Source: Flavobacterium solisilvae (GTDB lineage: Bacteria; Bacteroidota; Bacteroidia; Flavobacteriales; Flavobacteriaceae). Taken from it: 58,596 nt of DNA. Below, one piece after another: positions 8,473-17,300 of this stretch. Within the stretch, counting starts at the first letter, position 1. Each line of letters begins with the position of its first letter. A program made the position numbers and the translations under genes. The notes beneath the pieces are model-generated. The model saw only the letters and a list, made by a program, of their open reading frames with translations. It searched no databases and was not told where the DNA came from. The stretch lies in assembly GCF_012911605.1 (NCBI RefSeq), contig NZ_JAAMPT010000198.1:1-58596 (forward strand), given 5' to 3'.

Positions 8473-9636
8473 TTATTTTGATGCAAATAACTTCACATCG
8501 GTTTCAGAGATTTCGTTTCCGCCAAGAATGATTAATCGTTCTACTACATTACGCAATTCACGGATATTTCCTGTCCAATCATATTCTTGTAACAATTTAA
8601 TAGCTTGTTTTGAGAATGATTTACAGGCGTTTCCTTGTTCTTCGGCGATTTTTGTTGTGAAATGTTCTATTAATAAAGGAATATCATCACGTCTATCGTT
8701 CAATGCCGGAACTTTGATTAATATTACTGCCAATCGATGGTATAAATCTTCACGGAAACGTCCTTCGGCGATTTCTTTTTTCAAATCTTTATTGGTTGCT
8801 GCAATAACGCGAACATCTACTTTGATGTCCTTGTCAGCACCAACGCGTTGGATTAAATTTTCTTGTAACGCACGTAAAACTTTAGCTTGTGCTGCCAAAC
8901 TCATATCGCCAATTTCGTCCAAGAAAATTGTTCCGCCATCGGCAGCTTCAAATTTTCCAGCGCGATCTTTAACGGCTGATGTAAACGCACCTTTTACGTG
9001 ACCAAATAATTCGCTTTCTATTAATTCAGATGGAATGGCGGCACAGTTTACCTCTACGATTGGCGAATTGGAACGCTCACTTTTTTGATGTAACTGATGG
9101 GCAACCAATTCTTTTCCGGTTCCGTTTGGTCCAGTAATTAAAACTCGGGCATCGGTTTGGGCTACTTTTTCAATCATTAATTTAATTTGATTGATAGGTT
9201 CGCTTTCGCCAATGATTTCGTAGTTTTTGGAAACTTTTTTCTTTAGAATTTTGTTTTCCACTACGAGTTGTTTTTTGTCTAACGCATTGCGAACCGTATT
9301 TAACAATCGGTTTAAATCGGGTGGTTTTGAAATGTAATCAAAAGCACCAAGTCGCATGGTTTGAATGGCGGTTTCCATATCACCGTGACCGGAAATCATC
9401 ACCATTGGGATTTCGGGTTTTATTTTTTTGACTTCTTCTAGTAGTTCGACACCATCCATTTTTGGCATTTTGATGTCGCACAACACTAAATCGTAGTCGT
9501 TGTTTTTTATCTTTTCTAAAGCTTGAACGCCATCTTCGGCTTCTTCTACTTGATACGTGCTACTTTCTTCAGAAAGGATTTTGGTTAAAACTCTTCTGAT
9601 TGCTGCTTCGTCTTCAATGATTAATATTTTTGGCAT
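8473..9636 (-). CDS. Sigma-54-dependent response regulator (NtrC type) lacking the Fis domain
   Basis: The 387-aa protein has a receiver domain (1-120; phosphoacceptor D54 in LCDIKMP, K104 in YISKP) and an AAA+ sigma-54 activator domain (about 140-375) with Walker A GPNGTGK (169-175), GAFTSA (216-221), Walker B TIFLDE (236-241) and RFREDLYHRL. It should use ATP to remodel RNA polymerase holding sigma-54. It ends at DVKLFASK just after the AAA+ lid, so the usual C-terminal Fis-type helix-turn-helix is missing. Activators of this shape (for example FlgR of Helicobacter) act without site-specific DNA binding. No sensor kinase is adjacent. Confidence 0.92.
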   Translation of the reverse strand: MPKILIIEDEAAIRRVLTKILSEESSTYQVEEAEDGVQALEKIKNNDYDLVLCDIKMPKMDGVELLEEVKKIKPEIPMVMISGHGDMETAIQTMRLGAFDYISKPPDLNRLLNTVRNALDKKQLVVENKILKKKVSKNYEIIGESEPINQIKLMIEKVAQTDARVLITGPNGTGKELVAHQLHQKSERSNSPIVEVNCAAIPSELIESELFGHVKGAFTSAVKDRAGKFEAADGGTIFLDEIGDMSLAAQAKVLRALQENLIQRVGADKDIKVDVRVIAATNKDLKKEIAEGRFREDLYHRLAVILIKVPALNDRRDDIPLLIEHFTTKIAEEQGNACKSFSKQAIKLLQEYDWTGNIRELRNVVERLIILGGNEISETDVKLFASK

Positions 9637-9707
9637 ATTTTTTTTGTTGTCGGTTGTCAGCTGTCAGTTGACTTTTGACGTTTATTTTGTTATCGATGTT
9701 TACTTTT

Positions 9708-9817
9708 TAGCCCTGATTGAAGCAAGTATCCTTTTTTTCAAACTCTATAAGAGTTTGAGAAAAGATACTGCGGAAAGCAGGAAAATGGTTTATTCTTGCT
9801 CAAACGATTCGCTCCTA
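9708..9817 (+). ncRNA. Repeated structured intergenic element, copy A
   Basis: This element begins TTAGCCCTGATTGAAGC and ends near ATTCGCTCC. It contains a strong hairpin: AGTATC (9725-9730) with GATACT, and TCAAACTC with GAGTTTGA. It then has GCGGAAAGCAGGAAAA, whose CAGG can pair with the opening CCTG. The same head, middle and tail words recur in copy B at 37785-37872 on the other strand. It sits between the divergent NtrC-type gene and panB, upstream of the panB promoter. It has no coding potential; whether it is a small RNA, a leader or a repeat element is open. Confidence 0.5.
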
Positions 9818-9864
9818 AATCAGTTTTGACAAAAGTAGTATAAATTCACATTATTGGGTTGTTT

Positions 9865-9897
9865 TTTGTTGCATCAAAAATAGATTTTATACTTTTA
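9865..9897 (+). promoter_or_regulatory. Candidate panB promoter
   Basis: TTTG at 9865-9868 and TACTTTTA at 9890-9897 are 21 bp apart, close to the Bacteroidota consensus TTTG...TAnnTTTG. The panB ATG lies 20 bp downstream. Confidence 0.45.
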
Positions 9898-9917
9898 CGG
9901 CTTATAAACGAAATGTT

Positions 9918-10736
9918 ATGTCTACTGCAAAAAAAGATTATAAAAGGATTACGACTAAGTCATTGATTGACATGAAGGTGAATGGCGAGAAGATATCGAT
10001 GCTTACGGCGTATGATTTTACGATGGCTAAGATTGTTGACACGGCTGGTGTTGATGTGATTTTGGTTGGTGATTCGGCGAGTAATGTTATGGCTGGACAC
10101 GAAACGACATTGCCGATTACGCTGGATCAAATGATTTATCATGCTTCGAGTGTGGTTCGCGCAATTGAGCGAGCTTTGGTTGTGGTGGATTTGCCTTTTG
10201 GAAGTTATCAAAGCGATCCAAAAGAAGCATTGCGTTCGGCTATCAGAATTATGAAAGAAAGCGGCGGACATGCTGTAAAACTGGAAGGCGGAAGCGAAAT
10301 TAAGGAAAGTATTAAGCGTATTTTGAATGCCGGAATTCCGGTAATGGGACATTTGGGTTTAACTCCACAATCGATTTATAAATTTGGAACATACACGGTT
10401 CGTGCTAAAGAAGAAGCCGAAGCGGAACAGTTGATTGAAGATGCAAAATTGCTTGAAAAATTGGGTTGTTTTGCATTGGTTTTAGAAAAAATTCCGGCGG
10501 CTTTAGCCGAAAAAGTAGCGAAAACTATTTCTATTCCTGTTATTGGAATTGGTGCTGGTGGTGGCGTTGACGGACAAGTTTTGGTTATTCACGATATGCT
10601 TGGAATGAATAATGAGTTCAGTCCGAGATTTTTGCGTCGTTATTTGGATTTGTATGAGCAAATGACGAAAGCGATTGGAAATTATGTTGCTGATGTGAAA
10701 TCGAAAGATTTTCCGAATTCTAGTGAACAGTATTAA
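9918..10736 (+). CDS. panB: 3-methyl-2-oxobutanoate hydroxymethyltransferase
   Basis: This cytosolic enzyme transfers a hydroxymethyl group from 5,10-methylene-THF to 2-oxoisovalerate, giving ketopantoate, the first committed step of pantothenate and CoA synthesis. The 272-aa product has full family length and motifs: [31 protein letters not shown] (metal-binding Asp), [19 protein letters not shown] and [15 protein letters not shown]. It is followed after 89 bp by an RluA-type pseudouridine synthase gene. The intervening DNA contains an inverted repeat, so co-transcription is possible but not certain. Confidence 0.96.
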   Translation: MSTAKKDYKRITTKSLIDMKVNGEKISMLTAYDFTMAKIVDTAGVDVILVGDSASNVMAGHETTLPITLDQMIYHASSVVRAIERALVVVDLPFGSYQSDPKEALRSAIRIMKESGGHAVKLEGGSEIKESIKRILNAGIPVMGHLGLTPQSIYKFGTYTVRAKEEAEAEQLIEDAKLLEKLGCFALVLEKIPAALAEKVAKTISIPVIGIGAGGGVDGQVLVIHDMLGMNNEFSPRFLRRYLDLYEQMTKAIGNYVADVKSKDFPNSSEQY

Positions 10737-10755
10737 TAATGAATTTGTTTTTGTC

Positions 10756-10813
10756 GCCACGAATTACACAAATTTCCACAAATTAATTCGTGCTAATTTG
10801 TGTAATTTGTGGC
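10756..10813. repeat. Imperfect 19-bp inverted repeat (hairpin)
   Basis: GCCACGAATTACACAAATT (10756-10774) faces AATTTGTGTAATTTGTGGC (10795-10813) with a single mismatch across 19 bp and a 20-nt loop. It lies between panB and the pseudouridine synthase gene. It looks like an interspersed palindromic repeat and could also stabilise the panB mRNA 3' end. Confidence 0.8.
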
Positions 10814-10825
10814 ATAAGATTTTAA

Positions 10826-11515
10826 ATGAAAATAATTTCCACCAAAGATAATCTCCAAATTCTTCACGAAGACAATCACATTATTGTGGTTAATAAACGT
10901 GTTGGTGATATTGTTCAAGGCGATAAAACAGGTGACAAACCGCTTTCGGAAGTTGTAAAAGAATATATTAAGGAGAAATATAACAAACCTGGAGAAGTTT
11001 TTCTTGGCGTTGTACACCGATTAGACAGACCAACCACTGGAATTGTGGTTTTTGCTAGAACAAGCAAAGCTTTAGAACGGCTAAACGCTATGTTTAGCAA
11101 TAGAGAAACACAAAAAACGTATTGGGCAGTTGTAAAAAATAAACCGCCAAAAACTTCGGATAATCTTGTTCACTTTTTGAAAAGAAATCCAAAAAACAAC
11201 ACTTCAAAAGCACATCTAAAAGAAGTTCCTGAAAGCAAAAAAGCAAGCTTGGATTATACCATAATCAAAGAATTGAACAATTATTTTGCGCTTGAAATCA
11301 ATCTACATACCGGAAGACATCATCAAATAAGGTCGCAACTTCAAGCGATTGGTTGTCCTATAAGAGGCGATTTAAAATATGGTTTTGACCGCAGTAATCC
11401 TGATGGTGGCATTCACCTTCATGCGCGAAAATTAGTTTTTGTTCATCCTGTTTCCAAAGAAAATATCGAAATCATTGCTCCAACTCCTAACGATGTGATT
11501 TGGAATTCATTGTAA
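10826..11515 (+). CDS. RluA family RNA pseudouridine synthase
   Basis: This is a 229-aa pseudouridine synthase of the RluA type. The catalytic motif is VHRLDRPTTGIVVFARTSKA, with the conserved Asp of HRLD (about residue 68), followed by LHTGRHHQIRSQL and HLHARKL near the C-terminus. It lacks the N-terminal S4 RNA-binding domain found in RluC and RluD, as is usual for the short RluA branch. It isomerises uridine to pseudouridine in rRNA or tRNA; the exact target cannot be told. It follows panB on the same strand. Confidence 0.92.
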   Translation: MKIISTKDNLQILHEDNHIIVVNKRVGDIVQGDKTGDKPLSEVVKEYIKEKYNKPGEVFLGVVHRLDRPTTGIVVFARTSKALERLNAMFSNRETQKTYWAVVKNKPPKTSDNLVHFLKRNPKNNTSKAHLKEVPESKKASLDYTIIKELNNYFALEINLHTGRHHQIRSQLQAIGCPIRGDLKYGFDRSNPDGGIHLHARKLVFVHPVSKENIEIIAPTPNDVIWNSL

Positions 11516-11583
11516 AAAATTAACATAAAATTAGGGTTTTAAGTTACAAACTTGTTATATTAGCACAACAAATCCAAAAAATT

Positions 11584-12930
11584 ATGAAAAATTTATTTTT
11601 AACTGCCTTCTTATTGCTAGGACTTCACTCCTATTCTCAAGAACACTTTTCAGGAATTAGTACGTCAAAGCGTGTTGGAATTTTGAATGTAAACTTAAAT
11701 CCCGCAGAATTAACCAATCTTCATAAAAAATTTGAGGTTAATATTGCTGGAATTAGTCTTGGTGTAACCAACAATAAAATTGGTTTTAGTGACATCAACT
11801 CGGATACTGATTTTGAAGAATTAATTTTTACGGGTTCAAGTCCAGTAAATGCTAGGATAAGTTCTGAAATTAGTCTTCCAGGTTTTGCTATGCGATGGAA
11901 AAAATGGGGTTTAGCCGTAACAGGAAAAGTAAATGCAAAATTTGATATGATTGATATTGATCCATCTATAGGAAATGCAATAACAAACAACAACTTAATT
12001 CTTAATACAACATTGCTAAACAGTCCAAACAATCAACGTTTAAGTGGAACTTCTTATGGCGAAATAGGCTTTTCGCTTGCTCGAACATTAGTTGATAAAG
12101 AAAAACATAAATTTAGCGCAGGTGTTACGTTGAAGCTTTTATTTCCTGGTTCGTATGCCAACTTTGGTTTGAGCAAATTAGATGGAGAAATTAATCAAGT
12201 TGGTGGAAACGCATTTTTAACAACCAATTCGCCAGCAAGTTTGAATATTGCTTATTCTGGAAGTTTAGCCAATAGTTTTACTAATTTTGATGATTATCAA
12301 GAATCACTTTTTGGTGGTTTAAATGGTTTTTCTGGCGATATTGGTGTAAATTATCAGTGGAAAAATGCCGATGGTTATAAATTAAACGCAGGTTTAGCCA
12401 TTAGAAATATGGGAAGTATGACATTCAAAGACGATAATAATTTGTCAACGAATTACGAACTAATAATAGAACCAACTGTTCAAAATCCTCTTGGACTTGA
12501 TTTAAGCATTTTTGAAGATGTAGAAAGTTTAAGCGAAGTGGAAGATATTTTAACCGATGCAGGTTATTTGTCACAACCCGAAGGCACAAAAGACTTCAAG
12601 GTAAAACTACCAACAGTGCTATCTACTTATGTTGATTTAAAACTGGTTCCAAAATTATATGTTACGGCATTTTTACAACAGAAATTAAACGAAGATTCTG
12701 GAAACGACCAAATTACTGCTGCCAACATTTTCAGCATAACACCAAGAATAAATTTAGGTTTCTTTGAAAGTTATATTCCAGTCACTTTCCACGAAATCTC
12801 GGGAACCAATGTTGGAATTGGATTTAGACTTGGCGGATTTTATCTAGGTACAAGTTCTATGATTACTGCTTTAATTAACGATAGTAAACAAGCTGATGCC
12901 TATCTTGGTTTCCGTTGGGGATTTTTGTAG
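11584..12930 (+). CDS. DUF5723-like outer-membrane beta-barrel protein
   Basis: This 448-aa protein has a signal peptide (residues 1-18, ending HSYSQ). The mature part is rich in alternating hydrophobic and polar strands with many Gly, Asn and Ser residues. It begins with GISTSKRVGILNVNLNPAEL, which resembles the N-terminal plug and first strands of the Bacteroidota DUF5723 family. It ends with an aromatic residue preceded by LGFRWGFL, as expected for an outer-membrane barrel. Function is unknown. It stands alone, 68 bp after the pseudouridine synthase gene, with its own A/T-rich upstream region. Confidence 0.8.
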   Translation: MKNLFLTAFLLLGLHSYSQEHFSGISTSKRVGILNVNLNPAELTNLHKKFEVNIAGISLGVTNNKIGFSDINSDTDFEELIFTGSSPVNARISSEISLPGFAMRWKKWGLAVTGKVNAKFDMIDIDPSIGNAITNNNLILNTTLLNSPNNQRLSGTSYGEIGFSLARTLVDKEKHKFSAGVTLKLLFPGSYANFGLSKLDGEINQVGGNAFLTTNSPASLNIAYSGSLANSFTNFDDYQESLFGGLNGFSGDIGVNYQWKNADGYKLNAGLAIRNMGSMTFKDDNNLSTNYELIIEPTVQNPLGLDLSIFEDVESLSEVEDILTDAGYLSQPEGTKDFKVKLPTVLSTYVDLKLVPKLYVTAFLQQKLNEDSGNDQITAANIFSITPRINLGFFESYIPVTFHEISGTNVGIGFRLGGFYLGTSSMITALINDSKQADAYLGFRWGFL

Positions 12931-12991
12931 AAAAAAACTTGGAAAATTTATATTAAAATCATATTTTGGCTGATGCAATTAGCCCTACAAT

Positions 12992-14323
12992 ATGATTTAT
13001 AAAAATGATATACACTATAGAAAGAAAAAACTGCTAGAATTCTTAGTCAGTATTCAAAATCATGAAGACGAAATTGTTACCGCTTTAAAGTTAGATTTTA
13101 AAAAATCGGAGTTTGAAACTTATCTTACCGAGATTAATTTTGTGCTTTCTGAATTAAAGCTTACAATAAAAAGTATCCATAAATGGGCAAAACCAAAACT
13201 GGTTTTGCCTTCTTTTTTAAATTTTCCCTCAACCGATTATATTTATAAAGAACCTTTTGGAAAAGTTTTAATAATTTCTCCTTGGAATTATCCTTTCCAA
13301 TTAGCAATTTGTCCTGCTATAGCAGCCATTGCAGCAGGTAATCAAGTGACTATAAAACCTTCAGAACTCACTAGAAATACTTCCAAAATAATTTCAAAAA
13401 TAATTTCTGAAACATTTGACGAAAATCATGTAAAAGTTGTTGAAGGCGGAATTTCAGAAACCGAAAAATTACTTGCACAAAGATGGGATTACATTTTCTT
13501 TACAGGAAGTGTTGCTGTTGGAAAAATTATTGCCAAAGCTGCAGCAGAAAATTTAACTCCAGTAACATTAGAACTTGGTGGAAAAAATCCATGTATTATT
13601 GATGAAACTGCTAATCTAAAATTAGCCGCAAAACGAATTGTTTGGGGAAAATTTCTCAACGCAGGACAAACTTGCATTGCGCCAGATTATCTGTTAGTTC
13701 ATGAAAGTGTTAAGTCAAGATTTGCAGATTATCTAAAAGAAGAAATTGTTTTAGCCTATTCTGAAAACATCGAAAAATCAGAAGATTATCCGAGAATTAT
13801 AAACCAAAAAAACTGGAAACGACAACTCGATTTACTCGATGGCGAGAAAATTATTTTTGGTGGAAAATCAAATCCTACCGATTTTTATATTGAACCAACT
13901 CTAGTTGATGAACCAAAATTGGATAGCAAAATAATGGAAGGCGAAATTTTTGGACCAATTCTTCCAATTATAAGCTATAATTCTGAAAATGATATCGAAA
14001 AAATCATTTCTCGATATGAAAAACCACTTGCTTTTTACATTTTTTCTGGAAATAAAAAATTCATAAAAAAACAATTAATAACAAATTCATTTGGTGGAAG
14101 TTGCGTTAACGACACGATTGTTCACTTCACCAATCATCGTTTACCCTTTGGTGGCGTTGGTCATAGCGGCATTGGAAGTTATCATGGCAAACGAAGTTTT
14201 GATACTTTTTCTCATCACAAAGCGGTTGTTAAAAAAGCAACTTGGCTCGACATTCCTATTCGATATGCACCATACAAAGGAAAACTGAAAATTTTAAAGC
14301 AAATAGTTAAATGGATAAGCTAA
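12992..14323 (+). CDS. Aldehyde dehydrogenase, class 3-like
   Basis: This 443-aa NAD(P)-dependent aldehyde dehydrogenase belongs to the ALDH3/AlkH branch. Visible motifs are ISPWNYPFQLAICPAIAAIAAG (cofactor site), FFTGSVAVGKII, the catalytic Glu in LELGGKNP, and the catalytic Cys in GQTCIAPDYLLV, a pattern typical of class 3. The C-terminus VNDTIVHFTNHRLPFGGVGHSGIGSYHG matches the family. The ATG at 12992 has an in-frame TAG immediately upstream, so the N-terminus is slightly shorter than in relatives. Likely substrates are medium- or long-chain aldehydes, inferred from class only. Confidence 0.93.
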   Translation: MIYKNDIHYRKKKLLEFLVSIQNHEDEIVTALKLDFKKSEFETYLTEINFVLSELKLTIKSIHKWAKPKLVLPSFLNFPSTDYIYKEPFGKVLIISPWNYPFQLAICPAIAAIAAGNQVTIKPSELTRNTSKIISKIISETFDENHVKVVEGGISETEKLLAQRWDYIFFTGSVAVGKIIAKAAAENLTPVTLELGGKNPCIIDETANLKLAAKRIVWGKFLNAGQTCIAPDYLLVHESVKSRFADYLKEEIVLAYSENIEKSEDYPRIINQKNWKRQLDLLDGEKIIFGGKSNPTDFYIEPTLVDEPKLDSKIMEGEIFGPILPIISYNSENDIEKIISRYEKPLAFYIFSGNKKFIKKQLITNSFGGSCVNDTIVHFTNHRLPFGGVGHSGIGSYHGKRSFDTFSHHKAVVKKATWLDIPIRYAPYKGKLKILKQIVKWIS

Positions 14324-14353
14324 TTTAATTATTTTTGAGAAGTTCGATTAAAG

Positions 14354-17300
14354 TTGTTAAATAATCGACTATTAACCAATAAACAAATTGATTTGAACGA
14401 TTTTTTCTCTCTTTCTAGTACGAGCAGTATAATCATAGTTTCGATTTTACTGGTTTTATTATATGTTTTTTATTTTTCGGCAAATAAAGTTTTGAAAGAC
14501 AAATTAAATCTAAAATTTCAAAGCGAACTTGAACCTAAAGAACAACAATACACTTTGTATTTACTCTTTTTTGGGATTGCTGTTCCTATTATAGAAATCA
14601 TTCTTCAAATTTTTCAGGTAAGAGCAAAAAGCCTTTTGGTTGTTAACTTAACGATAGGTTTAGTACTTGTTCTTTTCTATTTTCTTTGTACTAGAAATCG
14701 GTTTTTTATAAAGCATGTCAACATTGTTTTCATGATTTGTTACTATTCCTATTTTTCATATATCAGTTATAATGTTTTCTTTCAAAAATTTGAATTAGTA
14801 TCTTATATCAGTTTGATTATTGCTTTTTTTCTATCGTTTTTTGTGTTAAAAAACATTCTAAACTATACACTTTTTGTAACGACAATTATCCTGCTTTTAA
14901 TTTGTGCCTACAACTTTGAAATCATAGAAAGAGACTACATAATTATCCTTATTTGTGCACTAATCTTAACCTCAACAATACACTTAGCTCGATATTTAGC
15001 TTTAATCGACACAAAAAATAAATTTATTTTTACCAATTTGGTTGTAAATAATGGAAACTCAATCATTCTAACTGCTAATAGAAAAGGTGAAATATCCTAT
15101 TGCAGCGATTCTATAAAAGGCATTTTGGGTTATGATGCTGATGAAGTGCTAGGCTTAGGCTATTGGAAGTTAACCGAAGATCCAGAATTTATTGGTGAAG
15201 CATACCATGATAATTTTGTTGACGAACGACTTTATGTTAGAAAATTAAAATGCAAAAATGGCGATTATAAATTCGTTCAATGGAAAGATAAAAAATATTC
15301 CGAAGATATCATTATTGGTATTGGACAAGATGTAACGGAACAAGTTATAGTTCAAAATCAGTATAGAAGTTTGATTGAAAGTGCCAATGACTTAATTTAT
15401 GAAATTGATTACAAAGGAAATATTGTTTTTGTCAATCCATTTACAATCAAAGTTTTAGGATACAGTAAAGAAGAAGTTTTAGGAACTAATTACACCAACT
15501 TTATTAGAAAAGATTACATCGACTCTGTAAAAGAATTCTATGAACTAATTCCCAACAACACGAGTGATTACAATGATTTGGTTTTTCCTATTACAAAGAA
15601 AGATGGCGACACAATTTGGGTTGCTCAAAAAGTAACCGTTAAAAAAAGCGATGACGACCAAAAAATTGGTTTTACAGCTATTGCCAGAGATATTACCTTG
15701 ATAAAAAATCTCGAAACAGAACATTTTTATCGGGCCGCCAAAATCAAAACTCACAATCAAGTCATTAAACAATTAACTTCCAAAAGTTATTCTAACAAAG
15801 ATGGTTTTCATATTATTCTAAAAAATATTATTCAAACAGTTGCTACAAATTGTAACATTAGCCGAATAAGTTATTGGAGTTATATTCCAGAAGGTTTGCG
15901 TTGCGAAAGCATTTATTATCTTGATTCCAATAGATTTGAAAAACATTTTTTTATCGACAAAACTTTATTTCCTAAATATCTTGAATCATTAAACACAGGA
16001 GTACAAATTGTAGCTTCAGATGTTTACAACAATAAAATAACCGAAGAACTTTGTTATGATTATTTTCCAAAATACAATATAAAATCGTTACTCGATACAC
16101 CAATTTTAATCAATGATAAGATTATTGGAATCCTTTGTTTTGAATCCGTTGATACAAAACGTGATTGGGATAACGAAGACATTAATTTTTCGCGTTCCAT
16201 TGCCGATTTAATTGCGATTGCCATTGAATCTCAAATGCGAAATGAAGCCGAGAAAAAATTGACCTACAAAAGCGACATACTTTTTGAAATCAATAAAAGT
16301 ACAGAGAAGTTTTTGCTTTCAAAAAATCAAGACGAAATCATTCTCGGAATTTTAAGTACCATTGGCGATGTAATCAATGCTTCAAGAGTTTCTTATTTTG
16401 AATGCAATAACGACGAGCAAACCATTTCGCAACGTTTTAGATGGTTATCAGAAATTAATGGTATTGCCGAGCCTAATCCAAAATTACAAAAGGTTCCAAT
16501 GATTTTAATCAAAGAAATCATCAGTACGCTTTCACATAATAAATCAATCGCAGTTAATGTTAGAAAAGAAAAAAATCAAGAAACTAAAAAGTTTTTAGAA
16601 CAATTAAATTCAAAATCAATTCTTTTTGTACCCATATTCGTAAAATCTAAATTTTATGGAATTTTAATATTTGATGATACTGTAAACGAAAGAGAATGGA
16701 GTTTTGATGAAATCTCATCATTAGAAATATTGGCAAAAAACATTTCTTATGCATTAGAAAGAAATATTAACGAAACCATTATTCAAGAAAACGAGGAAAA
16801 ATTTAGATTACTTGCGGATAATATTCCAGGAGTAGTTTATCTTTCAAAAAACGATGAGCATTTTTCTAAAATCTATCTAAACGATCAAGTCGAAAAATTA
16901 ACTGGTTACCCAAAATCTGATTTTCTTGAAGGCAAAAAATCCTTCTTAGATTTAGTTCATCCCGATGAAATAAACGACATCATAACCAATCAAAAAGAAT
17001 TTATAAAAGAAGGAAAACCGTTTCATTTTACATATAGAATTATCAAAAAAAATGGTGAAATTGCTTGGATTGAAGAATTTGGTGATGCCATCCATAAAGA
17101 CGGAGAAATTACCTCAATAGAAGGAATTTTTATTGATGTAACTGAAAGAAAACTAGCCGAAAATGCCATAAAGGACAAAGAATATGCTGAGGCTGCAAAC
17201 AAAGCAAAATCAGAATTTTTGGCAAATATGAGTCATGAAATCCGAACTCCTTTAAATGGTATCATTGGTTTTACAGAACTTTTAATGAATACAGAACTAG

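Noticed and set aside
8366..9001. Plus-strand ORF of 211 aa opposite the NtrC-type gene
   Set aside because: It is antisense to a clear AAA+ domain and has low-complexity, Ser-rich composition typical of shadow frames.
9557..9829. Plus-strand ORF of 90 aa across the NtrC-type gene start
   Set aside because: It overlaps a well-supported gene on the other strand and runs through the intergenic element; no protein-like features.
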